In this document: positions 16,180 to 25,355 of the stretch, piece after piece
Layout: each line of letters begins with the position of its first letter
How positions within the stretch are numbered: the stretch's first letter is position 1
Source of the DNA: JARRQB01 sp965368585
GTDB lineage: Bacteria; Pseudomonadota; Gammaproteobacteria; Chromatiales; Chromatiaceae
Direction of reading: 5' to 3'
Assembly: GCA_965368585.1 (NCBI GenBank)
Contig: CBDUNM010000041.1
Location: forward strand, 1 to 32,830
DNA length: 32,830 bases
The notes under the pieces: generated by a model
Seen by the model: the letters and a program-made list of their open reading frames with translations, nothing else
Database searches by the model: none
Told to the model about the DNA's origin: nothing
Made by a program: the position numbers and the translations under genes

Positions 16180-18999
16180 ATGTCATCCATTCCGACAGCA
16201 AACCAAAAACCGCCACCGGTCGAGCGGCTGCTCAAAATCGTGCAGCAAATCGCCTCCGAACTGCACCCGCAACTTGCGCGCTCCGCTCGCATCGATCTCG
16301 ACACGCCGCTGGAGGCGACGCTCGGATTCGACAGCCTCGGACGCCTGGAACTCGTTGCGCAAGTGGAGCGCGCCTTCGAAGTACGCCTTGCGGACCACGT
16401 GTTCGGCACGGCGGAAACGCCGCGCGACCTGCTCGAGGCCATCGCCAATGCCGGCGGGCGAGGTATCGACATGCAACCGGTTCCGGCCGCGCCGACCACC
16501 TCCGAGACGGTCGGGATTCCCGAAAACGCCGCGACGCTCACCGAGGTGCTGGACTGGCACGCAACGCATCATGGCGAACGGGTGCACCTGCAACTGATCG
16601 AACAGGAGGGAGAGAACGATGCACCGATGAGCTATGCCGAACTCAGGAAAGCAGCTCATGCGATTGCGGCTGGTTTGCAACACCGGGGGCTGCAAACCGG
16701 CGACACGGTGGCACTGATGCTGCCCACCGGCCGGGACTACTTCATGGCCTTCTTCGGCATCCTTTACGCCGGCGGCGTACCGGTTCCACTGTATCCGCCG
16801 GCGCGACCGACGCAACTCGAAGATCATATGCTGCGCCAGGCAGACATACTCGGCAACGCAGCCTGCACACTCCTGATTACCGTACCGCAAGCCAAACCAT
16901 TGGCCCAGTTGCTGCGCCTGCGCGCCAGTACGCTCAAGGCCGTGTATACCGTCTCTGACCTGACGACGGGTGTCTCGGTCGGTTTTCCAATCCTGAGCGG
17001 AAACCGGATTGCGTTTCTGCAATATACCTCGGGTAGCACGGGCAACCCCAAAGGGGTGATCCTGACTCACGATAATTTGCTGGCGAACATCCGCGCCGAC
17101 GGCGCCGTCATCGAAGCGCAGTCCAGCGACGTATTCGTCAGTTGGCTGCCGCTTTATCACGATATGGGTTTGATCGGCGCCTGGCTGGGCAGCCTCTATT
17201 TCGGCGCCCGCTTGGTCATCATGTCGCCGCTGGCGTTTCTCGCCCGCCCGGAACGCTGGCTTTGGGCACTGCATCGACACGGCGGCACACTCTCCGCAGC
17301 ACCCAATTTCGCCTATGGGCTGTGCGTTTCGCGTATCGACGATCGCGATATCGAGGGGCTGGACCTCAGTCGCTGGCGGCTGACATTGAACGGTGCCGAG
17401 GCCATCAGCCCGGATACGCTGCGCGCATTCGAACGCCGCTTCACCCCCTACGGATTTCGCCCCGAGGCCATGTACCCCGTGTACGGCCTCGCCGAATGTT
17501 CCGTCGGTCTGACCTTTCCGCCGCTGCATCGCCGCCCCATCGTCGATCACATCGACCGGCGCCTGTTTGCGCAAAAGGGGCGCGCCGTTGCGGTGCCCGC
17601 AGACGAAAAGGCGTTGAGTTTCGTCGCCTGCGGGCGACCGCTGCCCGGTCACGAAATTCGGATAGTAGACAATAACAGCCACGAGTTGCCGGAGCGGCAC
17701 GAAGGGCGGCTGCAGTTTCGTGGCCCCTCGGCGACCCGGGGCTACTACCGCAACGACGAGGCCACCAGAGGTCTGTTCGACGGCGACTGGCTGGAAACCG
17801 GTGATCGCGCCTACATGGCCGCCGGCGATCTCTACATCACCGGGCGCAGTAAGGACATGATCATCCGCGCCGGGCGTAATATTCACCCGCAGGAACTGGA
17901 AGAAGCGATCGGTTCACTGCCCGGAGTGCGCACAGGCCGTGTAGCGGTGTTTTCGGATCGCCAGCCCAACGCGGCAACCGACCGCCTGATCGTCCTGGCG
18001 GAAACGCATCTCGCAGACGACGCGCAGGCGCGGGTCCGGGAGCAGATCAATCGGCTGACCACCGATCTGACCTGGAGCGCCGCCGACGAAATCGTGCTGG
18101 CGCCCCCGGGCACGGTGCTCAAGACCTCCAGCGGCAAACTGCGCCGCGCCGCCAGCCGCGAAGTATGGCGACGCGGTCTGGTGGGGCGTTCGCATGCGCC
18201 GGTTTGGTGGCAAGGCGCCCGACTCGCGCTATCGGCGTTACCCGGCCTGTTGCCGCGCACTTGGTACGGCCTCATGGGCCGGCTCTGGGGTATCTATGCC
18301 CGCAGCCTGTTCTATCTGTTCGCGGCGCTATCCTATCTGTTGGTCCTGGTCGTTCCCCGCCGCTGGCGTTGGGGCGCGATGCGCACCTTGGGGCGACTGC
18401 TCGCGGCGACCACCGGCGTCCGCCTGATCGTGCGCGGCGTCGAGCACCTGCCGGGGCCCGAAACCCAGTGTATTTTCGTTGCGAATCACGCCAGCTACAT
18501 CGACAGCTACGTCGTCGCCACGGTGCTGCCACGCGATTTGAGTTTCGTCGCGAAATCCGAATTGCGCGACGCGGCATTCAGTCGCATCTACCTCGACCGT
18601 CTGAGTACGATCTATGTCAAACGCGGTGAAACGCGCCAGAGCGCCGCGGACGCCGCCGCCACCACACACGCGGCAAGCGCGGGCCACTCCCTGGTGTTCT
18701 TTCCGGAGGGAACCTTCGCGCGGCAACCCGGCCTGCTCCCCTTTCATTTGGGCGCCTTCGTAACAGCCGCCAAAACGCGCCTGCCACTTATCCCCATCGC
18801 CATTCAGGGTACGCGTAATATCCTCCGGGCCGGCTCCTGGTTACCCCATCGCGGTGAGATCACCGTCACTATCGGCGCGCCGCTGCGCACGCAGGCGATG
18901 ACCGGAGAATCGGAGGACACCTGGCGACTGGCTCTGCGCTTAAGGGATCAGGCGCGCGACCACATCAGGTCGTGCAGTGGTGAACCGGACATCGGTTAA
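16180..18999 (+). CDS. ACP - fatty acyl-AMP ligase - PlsC acyltransferase fusion protein
   Basis: A 939-residue three-part enzyme. Residues about 10-90 form an acyl carrier domain with the phosphopantetheine serine in GFDSLG (Ser52). Residues about 120-680 form an adenylating domain of the fatty acyl-AMP ligase type: FLQYTSGSTGNPKGVILTH (from about 279), SWLPLYHDMGLIG, MYPVYGLAECSVG, and the C-terminal TSSGKLRR lysine. A hydrophobic stretch at about 705-722 anchors the rest to the membrane. Residues about 745-930 form a PlsC-like acyltransferase with NHASYIDS (HxxxxD) and FPEGTFARQPG. It most likely activates a fatty acid, loads it on its own ACP and passes it to a lysophospholipid or other acceptor. 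It appears intact and has its own promoter region; no partner genes are adjacent. Confidence 0.9.
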   Translation: MSSIPTANQKPPPVERLLKIVQQIASELHPQLARSARIDLDTPLEATLGFDSLGRLELVAQVERAFEVRLADHVFGTAETPRDLLEAIANAGGRGIDMQPVPAAPTTSETVGIPENAATLTEVLDWHATHHGERVHLQLIEQEGENDAPMSYAELRKAAHAIAAGLQHRGLQTGDTVALMLPTGRDYFMAFFGILYAGGVPVPLYPPARPTQLEDHMLRQADILGNAACTLLITVPQAKPLAQLLRLRASTLKAVYTVSDLTTGVSVGFPILSGNRIAFLQYTSGSTGNPKGVILTHDNLLANIRADGAVIEAQSSDVFVSWLPLYHDMGLIGAWLGSLYFGARLVIMSPLAFLARPERWLWALHRHGGTLSAAPNFAYGLCVSRIDDRDIEGLDLSRWRLTLNGAEAISPDTLRAFERRFTPYGFRPEAMYPVYGLAECSVGLTFPPLHRRPIVDHIDRRLFAQKGRAVAVPADEKALSFVACGRPLPGHEIRIVDNNSHELPERHEGRLQFRGPSATRGYYRNDEATRGLFDGDWLETGDRAYMAAGDLYITGRSKDMIIRAGRNIHPQELEEAIGSLPGVRTGRVAVFSDRQPNAATDRLIVLAETHLADDAQARVREQINRLTTDLTWSAADEIVLAPPGTVLKTSSGKLRRAASREVWRRGLVGRSHAPVWWQGARLALSALPGLLPRTWYGLMGRLWGIYARSLFYLFAALSYLLVLVVPRRWRWGAMRTLGRLLAATTGVRLIVRGVEHLPGPETQCIFVANHASYIDSYVVATVLPRDLSFVAKSELRDAAFSRIYLDRLSTIYVKRGETRQSAADAAATTHAASAGHSLVFFPEGTFARQPGLLPFHLGAFVTAAKTRLPLIPIAIQGTRNILRAGSWLPHRGEITVTIGAPLRTQAMTGESEDTWRLALRLRDQARDHIRSCSGEPDIG

Positions 19000-19066
19000 C
19001 CGGCTTACGCAAGATCGGCGACCGGGAATACGGGCATTCGAGGGCGCCGCCAGACACTCGGCCCGG

Positions 19067-19657
19067 TTAGCTTGCGGCCGCCTCGCTATTTTCGCGCTTT
19101 ATCAAGGCGCAGACCGCTTCGAACACATCCACCAGCCGCAGTATACCGACGATCTGCCGGTTTCGGGTTACGAGCAGCGACATGAAATGACCGGCCACCA
19201 GCTGGTGCATGGCCCGTTCCAGTGAAGCGCCCTCGTCTATAAGTTCTTTGTCGCGCGGAGCATGCAGCAAATCCTTTATCTTGAGATGCGCTGTTTCATC
19301 GGCGATCGACTTCAGCTGGCTGCGCCACAGATGCGACGACTCCATCATCTCGTCGATAACCCCTCGGGCCGAGCCTATCCGCGCCGCCGCCTTCGAGGAT
19401 GCCGAACCGCCTTTTACTTGCTCATAACTCGGTTCCAGGCAGCCGATGATTGACCACATCGACAGTTTGCCGACAATGTCACCCTGCGAGTCCTTTACCA
19501 GGACGGCACGGTCGCGATGCCGCGTCGGGTCTTCCTGAAATTCACGCTGCTGCGCCTCTTTCAAGGCCAGGATGCCTTCCAAAATCGAGGCGTCTGCGGA
19601 TATCGAGGCATAGTCGTCTACCGACACGGTCAAATCTTTCAGCGTGTATTCGCGCAT
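19067..19657 (-). CDS. CBS-domain protein
   Basis: The 196-residue protein has two CBS motifs flanking a helical insert. The first (SISADASILEGILALKEAQQ ... RAVLVKDSQGDIVGKLSMWSII) and second (KELIDEGASLERAMHQLVAG, then LLVTRNRQIVGILRLVDVFE) together form a Bateman module, which usually senses adenine nucleotides. The central 60 residues (MMESSHLWRSQLKS region) are not a CBS motif and may be a linker or partner-binding helix. No enzymatic domain is attached, so it probably acts as a stand-alone regulator. GGGAG precedes its ATG. It converges with the fusion-protein gene. Confidence 0.85.
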   Translation of the reverse strand: MREYTLKDLTVSVDDYASISADASILEGILALKEAQQREFQEDPTRHRDRAVLVKDSQGDIVGKLSMWSIIGCLEPSYEQVKGGSASSKAAARIGSARGVIDEMMESSHLWRSQLKSIADETAHLKIKDLLHAPRDKELIDEGASLERAMHQLVAGHFMSLLVTRNRQIVGILRLVDVFEAVCALIKRENSEAAAS

Positions 19658-19713
19658 CGCAGCTCCCGTTTCAGAATTTGTAACACGTCACCTTCCCCCA
19701 CCGAAAGGTCACA

Positions 19714-21058
19714 CTAGCATAGCCCGGTTTGGCGTCGCCAGGCTTTTAGGCGACAAGGCGATGACGGCGTCCGTCCCGGTCTAGCGCGACCGATCAGAAC
19801 GATGAACTCATCATATATGCGGTTGCTGATACCGTCGGACAGGTCCACCGCCAGGCAGCGCGCGTAGTACGGACTCAGGTCCAGACCGACACCCAGTCCA
19901 TATACCTCGATGCCATGCCGCCCGCGCAGTTCCGACACCGCCGACTTCGAATGCTTGTCGAGATAGAACTCGTTGTTCGCCCGTTTAGTGGCCGTATCCA
20001 TCGGCGATCGGTCCGACACGTCCACCAGCACGCGCCGCCGCTCTGCGCGGCCCGCCATACGACGACCCGCCCACGGCAGGGCCTCGCCGTCAATGCCTTC
20101 GCGAAACAGATCGGGTTTCAATAGCGCGGCGATGTTCGGGCGCGCGCGGCGCCACGGCGTATCGGCGTACTTGTAGACCAGATGACAGACCTCGTTCAGG
20201 CGGCCCGGATGCTGCGGCCGGCCTTGTCGCACCCAATCACGGTGGACGCGCCCGCCGTTCCAGCCACCGGTGGCAAAGTCCAGGATCTCCGTTGCCACGC
20301 CCGCCAGCTGCAAGGCCCTGCCGAGCACGTCCACCAATACGGCGATCTGCGGGATATACACCTTCATCGACCCGGAACAATCAACCAGAAGCGAGACAAA
20401 ACCATCGGCGTGCGGCAGGTATCGCCCGCGGCGGAAGACGCGATGTGCCGCCACCGATGTCACCAGTTGATGCAGCCGGCGCCCATCGACATACCCCCTC
20501 TTCGTCGCCGACATGCGTCCCCACGCGGGGTGCCAGCCCGGCCCGCGCGGGTTCAACGAGATCCTCGGTTGCCGCGACGACCGGCCAGCCGTTCAGACGC
20601 GACCAGCACATCTGCGTCAAGGTGAACAACAGTATCCCGGTATAGGTTTCGGTCAATCGTGCCTGGTGGAACGCATGCGACCAGGCGATAAAGCGACGCT
20701 TCAGATTTTGCCTGATACCGGGCAGGTGATCCGGAACGAGTGCCTCGACCCGCAACTGCTCCAGCAGATCGAACAGCATGCGTGGCGACGCAGCGTCGGG
20801 ACATTGCGACCGGAACAACACGCCATCGCTCGAACTCAGGCGCATCGCGAGCCCGTCCGCGACGGCGCGGTAGGCGATAAAATTGTCCGATAGTCCAAGC
20901 TGCAGATGCGGCACACGCACCGCGACCGCCCGATCGCCCTGGACCAGCCGCCCGCCACGACAACGCCAATTCGTGCTGCCGGTCATCGCGCGAATGGCGG
21001 CACCGTACAGTTCTTCGGACTTTACGTTGACGCCGAACCGCTTGCTGCGTCTCGCCCA
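19714..21058 (-). pseudogene. cobT: CobT-like VWA protein, internally deleted and frameshifted
   Basis: The minus strand first reads the N-terminal part of a CobT-type protein (GGRLVQGDRAVAVRVPHLQL, LLEQLRVEALVPDHLPGIRQ, GILLFTLTQMCWSRL, EDLVEPARAGLAPRVG), in frame from about 21058. Near 20490 it jumps frame directly to GYVDGRRLHQLV and the von Willebrand A domain (VDCSGSM MIDAS motif near 20370-20382; GWNGGRVHRDW; LNEVCHLVYKYADTPWRRAR; VDVSDRSPMDTAT). The roughly 200-residue acidic linker and middle region typical of CobT is missing. With CobS it would form the AAA-VWA pair used in aerobic cobaltochelatase; in bacteria without CobN nearby such pairs may serve another chelatase or assembly reaction. 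No CobN is present in the window. Confidence 0.72.
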
Positions 21059-21924
21059 CTAGATCACGCCAACACCGTGCGCGTGCGACTCCGGCAGTTC
21101 CACGGCGAAACAACGTTGCTAGTATTCGGCCACAATATCGCGTGCGGCGTCCTCGCACTTGTTCAGATAACACAGGCGGAAGGCACGCTCGGGATTTTTG
21201 AGAATCTCCATGTTCTCGGCCCAGGAGATCTCGGTGCGCGGCGACATCAGCACCGACAGGTCAGCGCAGCGACAGCGACCATGGATCTGACCAGGTTTCG
21301 CCCCTGATCGTCGGCCAGTGACGGCACCCCGGCCTGTACGATCGCGATCTCTTTCGCGGCGTCGAGATAGTTCAGGGTCGCAACGCTATTCCAGCGATCG
21401 CGTTGCGCATGGTTGAGCAATTGCGTGCCGTAGTATTGCCCATCGAGGTGTCCCAGCCTCACGGTATTCGACGTTGCGAACAGGCGGAAATCAGGATGCG
21501 GTCGAATCGCCCGGTTCTGATCGAGCAGGGCGAACCTGCCGTCGCGTTCGAGAAGGCGCTGAATCACGAACATCACATCGGGCCCGCCTGCGTCGTATTC
21601 ATCGAATACCAGGGCGACCGGCCGCTGCAGCGACCAGGTTACGCTACCCGCTTGAAACTCGGTCACCTGTTGGCCGTCGCGCAACACAATGGCGTCTTTA
21701 CCCACCAGGTCCAGCCGGCTGATATGACCGTCGAGATTCACCCGGATACACGGCCAATCGAGTCGCGCGGCCACCTGTTCTACGTGCGTCGATTGACCGG
21801 TGCCGTGCAGACCTTGAATCATGACCCGCCGATCACGCGCGAAACCCGCCAGGATGGCCAAGGTCACATCCGGATTGAACCGGTAGGCCGCATCGATCTC
21901 CGGCATGATCGACGCATCGACCAC
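21059..21924 (-). pseudogene. cobS: CobS-like AAA+ ATPase, inactivated
   Basis: The open part (225 residues) is strongly CobS-like: AILAGFARDRRVMIQGLHGT, DLVGKDAIVLRDGQQVTEF, ALVFDEYDAGGPDVMFVIQR (Walker B), FRLFATSNTVRLGHLDGQYY. Walker A reads GLHGTGQST, with glutamine where the essential lysine belongs. Near 21265 the frame breaks and the family's C-terminal part goes on in another frame (LSVLMSPRTEISWAENMEIL, AFRLCYLNKCEDAARDI) until a TAG replaces the tyrosine codon in the AEYYQRCF motif; AVELPESHAHGVGVI then follows to the last stop. Three independent lesions make it inactive. It lies one step upstream of the broken cobT, as in intact operons. The start is uncertain; relatives begin about 25 residues earlier. 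Confidence 0.8.
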
Positions 21925-22020
21925 CCTGAGGCGTTCGACGCCGTGTACACGCAGACGGTCATCCTGCGTTATATCGTCATTTACGCGCTCTCTCGCCGCA
22001 TGATCCGATCAGGAGGAAAA

Positions 22021-22358
22021 AGTGAACGACTGCAGAATCGAACAACCTGTCGCGCCGTGACTTTATGAAGGTTTCGGCGCGCTGCGGGCTGCAATTCGCC
22101 TGTTTCGTGCTCCACGCGGTTCTGTGGATCGTATTCGCGGGCATTGTCATCCACTGCACCGTTATCCAGACCTGGCTCGCGTACGACAACTTCGCCATCA
22201 TCGGCGGCGCGGACCACGTCATGGAATGGTGGTTCCACACCGCCACCCCCCTGGCATGGGGAATGATCGTCGTGCGCGTCATGCAAAATCTGCTCGAAGA
22301 TATTCGCAGGTTCCGCAAGCACGAACCCTTTGTGCTGCAAGCATCACTACTGGACTAG
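22021..22358 (+). pseudogene. DctP signal peptide fused to the C-terminal half of DctQ (TRAP transporter)
   Basis: An excellent ribosome binding site (AGGAGG at about 22011-22016) precedes GTG 22021. After about ten codons the frame shifts, and the next frame reads NNLSRRDFMKVSARCGL, a twin-arginine signal of the type carried by some TRAP substrate-binding proteins (DctP). It then passes straight into membrane sequence ending with TWLAYDNFAIIGGADHVMEW and MIVVRVMQNLLEDIRRFRKH, the C-terminal half of the small TRAP permease DctQ. The whole DctP body and the first half of DctQ are therefore missing, a deletion of more than a kilobase. TRAP systems import organic anions using the ion gradient. 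The broken dctM gene follows after 11 bases. Confidence 0.7.
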
Positions 22359-22369
22359 AGGACGCGCTC

Positions 22370-23642
22370 ATGGAGAACGGAACCCTCGTCGCACTACTTA
22401 CCGTCGGCGTCGCCGTCCTGTTCGTTCTCGGGGTAACCATCTTTCTGGCAATCTGATTTTGGGTCGTGCGTATGAGCCTGGTCATCGATTTCACACTGGC
22501 CAATGTGGGTGTCACGCTGTTCGAAGGTCTCAGTTTCTTCGGCCTGCTCGCCCTACCCCTGTTCATCATGACCGGCGACCTGATCGATGCCGCGGGCATC
22601 GCCAAACGGCTGTCGGATTTCGCTTACCCGGTATTGGGCTGGGTACGCGGGGGCCCGGGCATGGCCACCATAGGCGCCTGCGGTCCGTTCGCCGCCATTT
22701 CCGGCTCCAACGCCCGCCGGGACCACGGCGACCATCATGCAGCCGGAAATGGCAAAGCACGCTTACGCCGAACATTTCGCGGCCGCCACCGCGGCGGCAG
22801 GCGGAACCGTCGGCATCATCATCCCGCCGAGCATCATCTTTATCGTTTCCGGCTTTCTGCTCGACCTGCCGACCAGCGACCTGTTCAACGGCGGCATGCT
22901 GCCCGGCATCCTGACGGTCATCGCCATGCAGGGCGCGTGCTGGTGGTCATGCAAGCGCAACAACTGGGGCCACCTGATCAAGTTTGAACCGAAAAAGGTA
23001 GCGGTTACCGCTGGAAGGGCGTATCGCGGGTTTATCGCCATCGGTGTCGTCATCTATGGCATCTATTCCGGCACCTTCTCTCCGACCGAGGCGGCCGGTG
23101 TGACGGTCGGACTCTGCCTGATCGCGGGCGTGGTGATCACCCGCCAGACAAAAATCAGCAAGCTGCCGGAGATTCTGATGCCTTCAGGCCAGATTACCGG
23201 CATGCTGGCGCCGTTGATCGCCGTCGCCGTGGTCATGCAGCAGATTCTGTCGCTGCTGGGTGCGGGCGAAGTGGTCAAGGGCTGGCTGCCGGGACCGGGC
23301 AACCCCTACTATTTTCTGCTCGCCCGTATGTTTCTGGTGCTCGCAGCGGGCACTGTTTTGGAAAGCCTGCCCTACACTATTATCCTGGCGCCTATCGCCT
23401 ACACTGCGGGCGCCGACCCCATCCATTTCGCCGTGTTCTTCCTGGTCGGTGACGCCATAGGCTTCATTACCCCGCCGGACGGGTTGAATCCGTACGTCGC
23501 CAGCGGCACGACCGGTATCCCCTACTTCAAGATCGTACGACACGTGCTGCCCTACCTGATTTCACTCCTGATCGCCTCGATTGTCTTCGCCTTCTGGCCG
23601 CCGCTCTCGACCTACCTGCTGACGTTCGGCGACGTCGGCTGA
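22370..23642 (+). pseudogene. dctM: TRAP transporter large permease, DctM-type, with a stop and a frameshift
   Basis: About 420 residues of DctM remain. The N-terminal MENGTLVALLTVGVAVLFVL runs to an in-frame TGA at 22454-22456 and continues in frame with VIDFTLANVGVTLFEGLSFF, ALPLFIMTGDLIDAAGIAKR and CGPFAAISGSNA. At about 22715 one extra base moves the reading to the frame with MQPEMAKHAYAEHFAAATAA, GGTVGIIIPPSIIFIVSGFL, SPTEAAGVTVGLCLIAG and GFITPPDGLNPYVASG, intact to the TGA at 23640-23642. The 12-helix architecture and the family's PPS and TPPxG motifs are recognisable. The long 3' part is well kept, so the gene was lost fairly recently. It would have imported an organic acid, perhaps a sulfonate. 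Confidence 0.82.
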
Positions 23643-23741
23643 GATTGGTTCGGCACAACTGTGAAATCCTCAACCGTTTGCGGTATATGATGACGCCATC
23701 TCTCTTCGAACACCGCTCATTTGAGGTTTACATCCCTGACC

Positions 23742-24515
23742 ATGGCCAATGAGAAAAATCACAACGCGACCATACTTCGCGGGTTCATCGTGATGGAAAA
23801 AGTGGTCGAAGCGCAACGTCCGATTTCCGCGCCGGAATTGATCGAAATGCTCGGCTTACCGAAGCCCACGGTCCACCGTATCCTGCAGCAACTCGAGGAA
23901 GAGGGTCTGCTGCAACGCGAACCGATGAGCAGGCGCTATCTACCCGGGCCAAGAGCGCAACAGTTTGCCTTCGGCGTCGCTTCCAACAAAGTGCTGGGGG
24001 CGCCCCGGCATGCGATCTTGCGCGCGCTTTCGGAGGAAATCGGCGAAACCTGCAATTGCAGCATGCTCGACGGGGACCATACGGTTTACTTCGACCGTGT
24101 CGAAACCAATTGGCCGTACCGCATACAGCTTCCCGTGGGAACCCACCTCCCCCTGCACTGCACCGCCAGCGGCAAACTGTTCTTGGCTCACATGAACGCG
24201 CGACAACGCCGGCGACTGATCACCGCGGCGCCGCTGAAGCGATTCACCCATCACACGATTACCGATCCCGAACTGTTGATGGCGGAATTGAAGCAGATCG
24301 AGGCCGAAGGCGTCGGCGTCGACAACGAGGAATTTCTGACCGGAATGATAGCGCTGTCGGTGCCTGTGTTCGGTAACTCCAAAAGCATCTGCTTTGCCAT
24401 CGCAGTTCACGCTCCGACCATCCGCAAACCCCTGAACGAACTGCGCCAATACATACCGTCGCTGAAACGCGCCGCCGCGACCATGACGGCGGCCTATTGC
24501 AATGAGACCGGCTGA
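23742..24515 (+). CDS. IclR-family transcriptional regulator (first copy)
   Basis: From the ATG at 23742 the protein has 257 residues. Residues about 8-75 form the winged helix-turn-helix (ILRGFIVMEKVVEAQRPISA, LGLPKPTVHRILQQLEEEGL), and residues about 85-250 the IclR effector domain (EEIGETCNCSMLDGDHTVYF, LPLHCTASGKLFLAHM, VGVDNEEFLTGMIALSVPVF). The ligand is unknown; IclR regulators often control aromatic, glyoxylate or, in isethionate clusters (IseR), sulfonate genes. It reads through without lesions although both neighbours (dctM and tauE) are broken. It is a clear paralogue of the protein at 27250. The frame extends 7 codons upstream to a TTG; I prefer ATG, though the ribosome binding site is weak. 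Confidence 0.92.
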   Translation: MANEKNHNATILRGFIVMEKVVEAQRPISAPELIEMLGLPKPTVHRILQQLEEEGLLQREPMSRRYLPGPRAQQFAFGVASNKVLGAPRHAILRALSEEIGETCNCSMLDGDHTVYFDRVETNWPYRIQLPVGTHLPLHCTASGKLFLAHMNARQRRRLITAAPLKRFTHHTITDPELLMAELKQIEAEGVGVDNEEFLTGMIALSVPVFGNSKSICFAIAVHAPTIRKPLNELRQYIPSLKRAAATMTAAYCNETG

Positions 24516-24557
24516 GCGCCCCTCGCTCTACTCACCGACTCTTACGCACGCCGGCCG

Positions 24558-25303
24558 ATGGATCTTTCAGCAACGCTCATCTTTCTCGGGCTGGTGGCGG
24601 TCGGCAGCTATATTCAGACCGAATCGGGTTTTGCGATTGCGTTGGTAATCATGGGCAGCGTGACGGCGCTCGGTCTGGCGTCGATCGCGTTCACCGCCAA
24701 CGTCGTCAGCATCGTTGCGTTGGTGAACACCGCAGTGGCGCTGTTTCGCAAACACCACCAGATCGACGCCAGGGCGATGCTCTACGTGTCGGTCGGGTTG
24801 ATACCCATGAGCGGTATCGGTTTGCTTGCGCTCCGCCACATGAGCTATAACGCGGCAGACCTGCTCGCAATACTGCTGGGCATCGTCATACTCGGCAGCG
24901 GTGTGGTACTGTTCCTACGTCCTCATCCCCTAAAACCGATTCCAGCGCCCTGGCGCACATCATCGCAGGCGGTGCCGGCGGATTGATCAGCGGCTTATTC
25001 GGTGCCGGCGGCCCGCCGGTAGTCATTCATCTGTATCGCCAGCCGGGCGAGTTCGCGACATTGCGCTCCACCATACTGGCTATCTTCGGGGTGATGACGA
25101 TCTCGCGGATCACCTTTGAAACCTATCTCGGAAACATCGATCTTCCTGTTCTGGAACTCAGTCTGTTGGCTGTCCCGACGACTGTGATCGCCACGCTATT
25201 CGCCCGCCGATTTCCTCCCCCTGTATCCGAACTGACGATGCGCCGCATGGCTCTCGTATTGCTCGCTTCGCTCGGTATGACATTGATCTTAACGAGGATG
25301 TAA
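24558..25303 (+). pseudogene. tauE: TauE/SafE-family sulfite or sulfonate exporter, single frameshift
   Basis: Two reading frames together make a complete TSUP (TauE/SafE) protein of about 247 residues. The first (MDLSATLIFLGLVAVGSYIQ with TESGFAIALVIMG) runs to PHPLKPIPAPW and then a stop. The second frame gives, after the join, SALAHIIAGGAGGLISGLFG, AGGPPVVIHLYRQPGEF and LRSTILAIFGVMTISRITFE. Each half has the GAGGPP-type or GFA-type repeat of the family, and about eight helices in all. The loss of one A from the AAAA run at 24932-24935 explains the shift. TauE is thought to export sulfite released during taurine/sulfonate breakdown. If the shift is a sequencing error, the gene is intact. 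Confidence 0.82.
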
Positions 25304-25355
25304 TGCGACTATAACAACAGCGGTTGTCCAAACTGGCCCATGTTCTTTATTTCGC

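Noticed and set aside
16183..17886. A 567-codon open frame on the minus strand
   Set aside because: It lies opposite the ACP-ligase-PlsC gene, whose motifs are certain. Its own composition is low-motif and typical of antisense frames in GC-rich DNA.
22454..22456. TGA in dctM as a selenocysteine codon
   Set aside because: DctM is not a selenoprotein family, no SECIS-like hairpin is evident directly after it, and a second lesion follows at about 22715.
24932..24935. Programmed frameshifting in tauE
   Set aside because: The AAAA run is not a full slippery heptamer with a downstream structure, and relatives of this family are made from a single frame.
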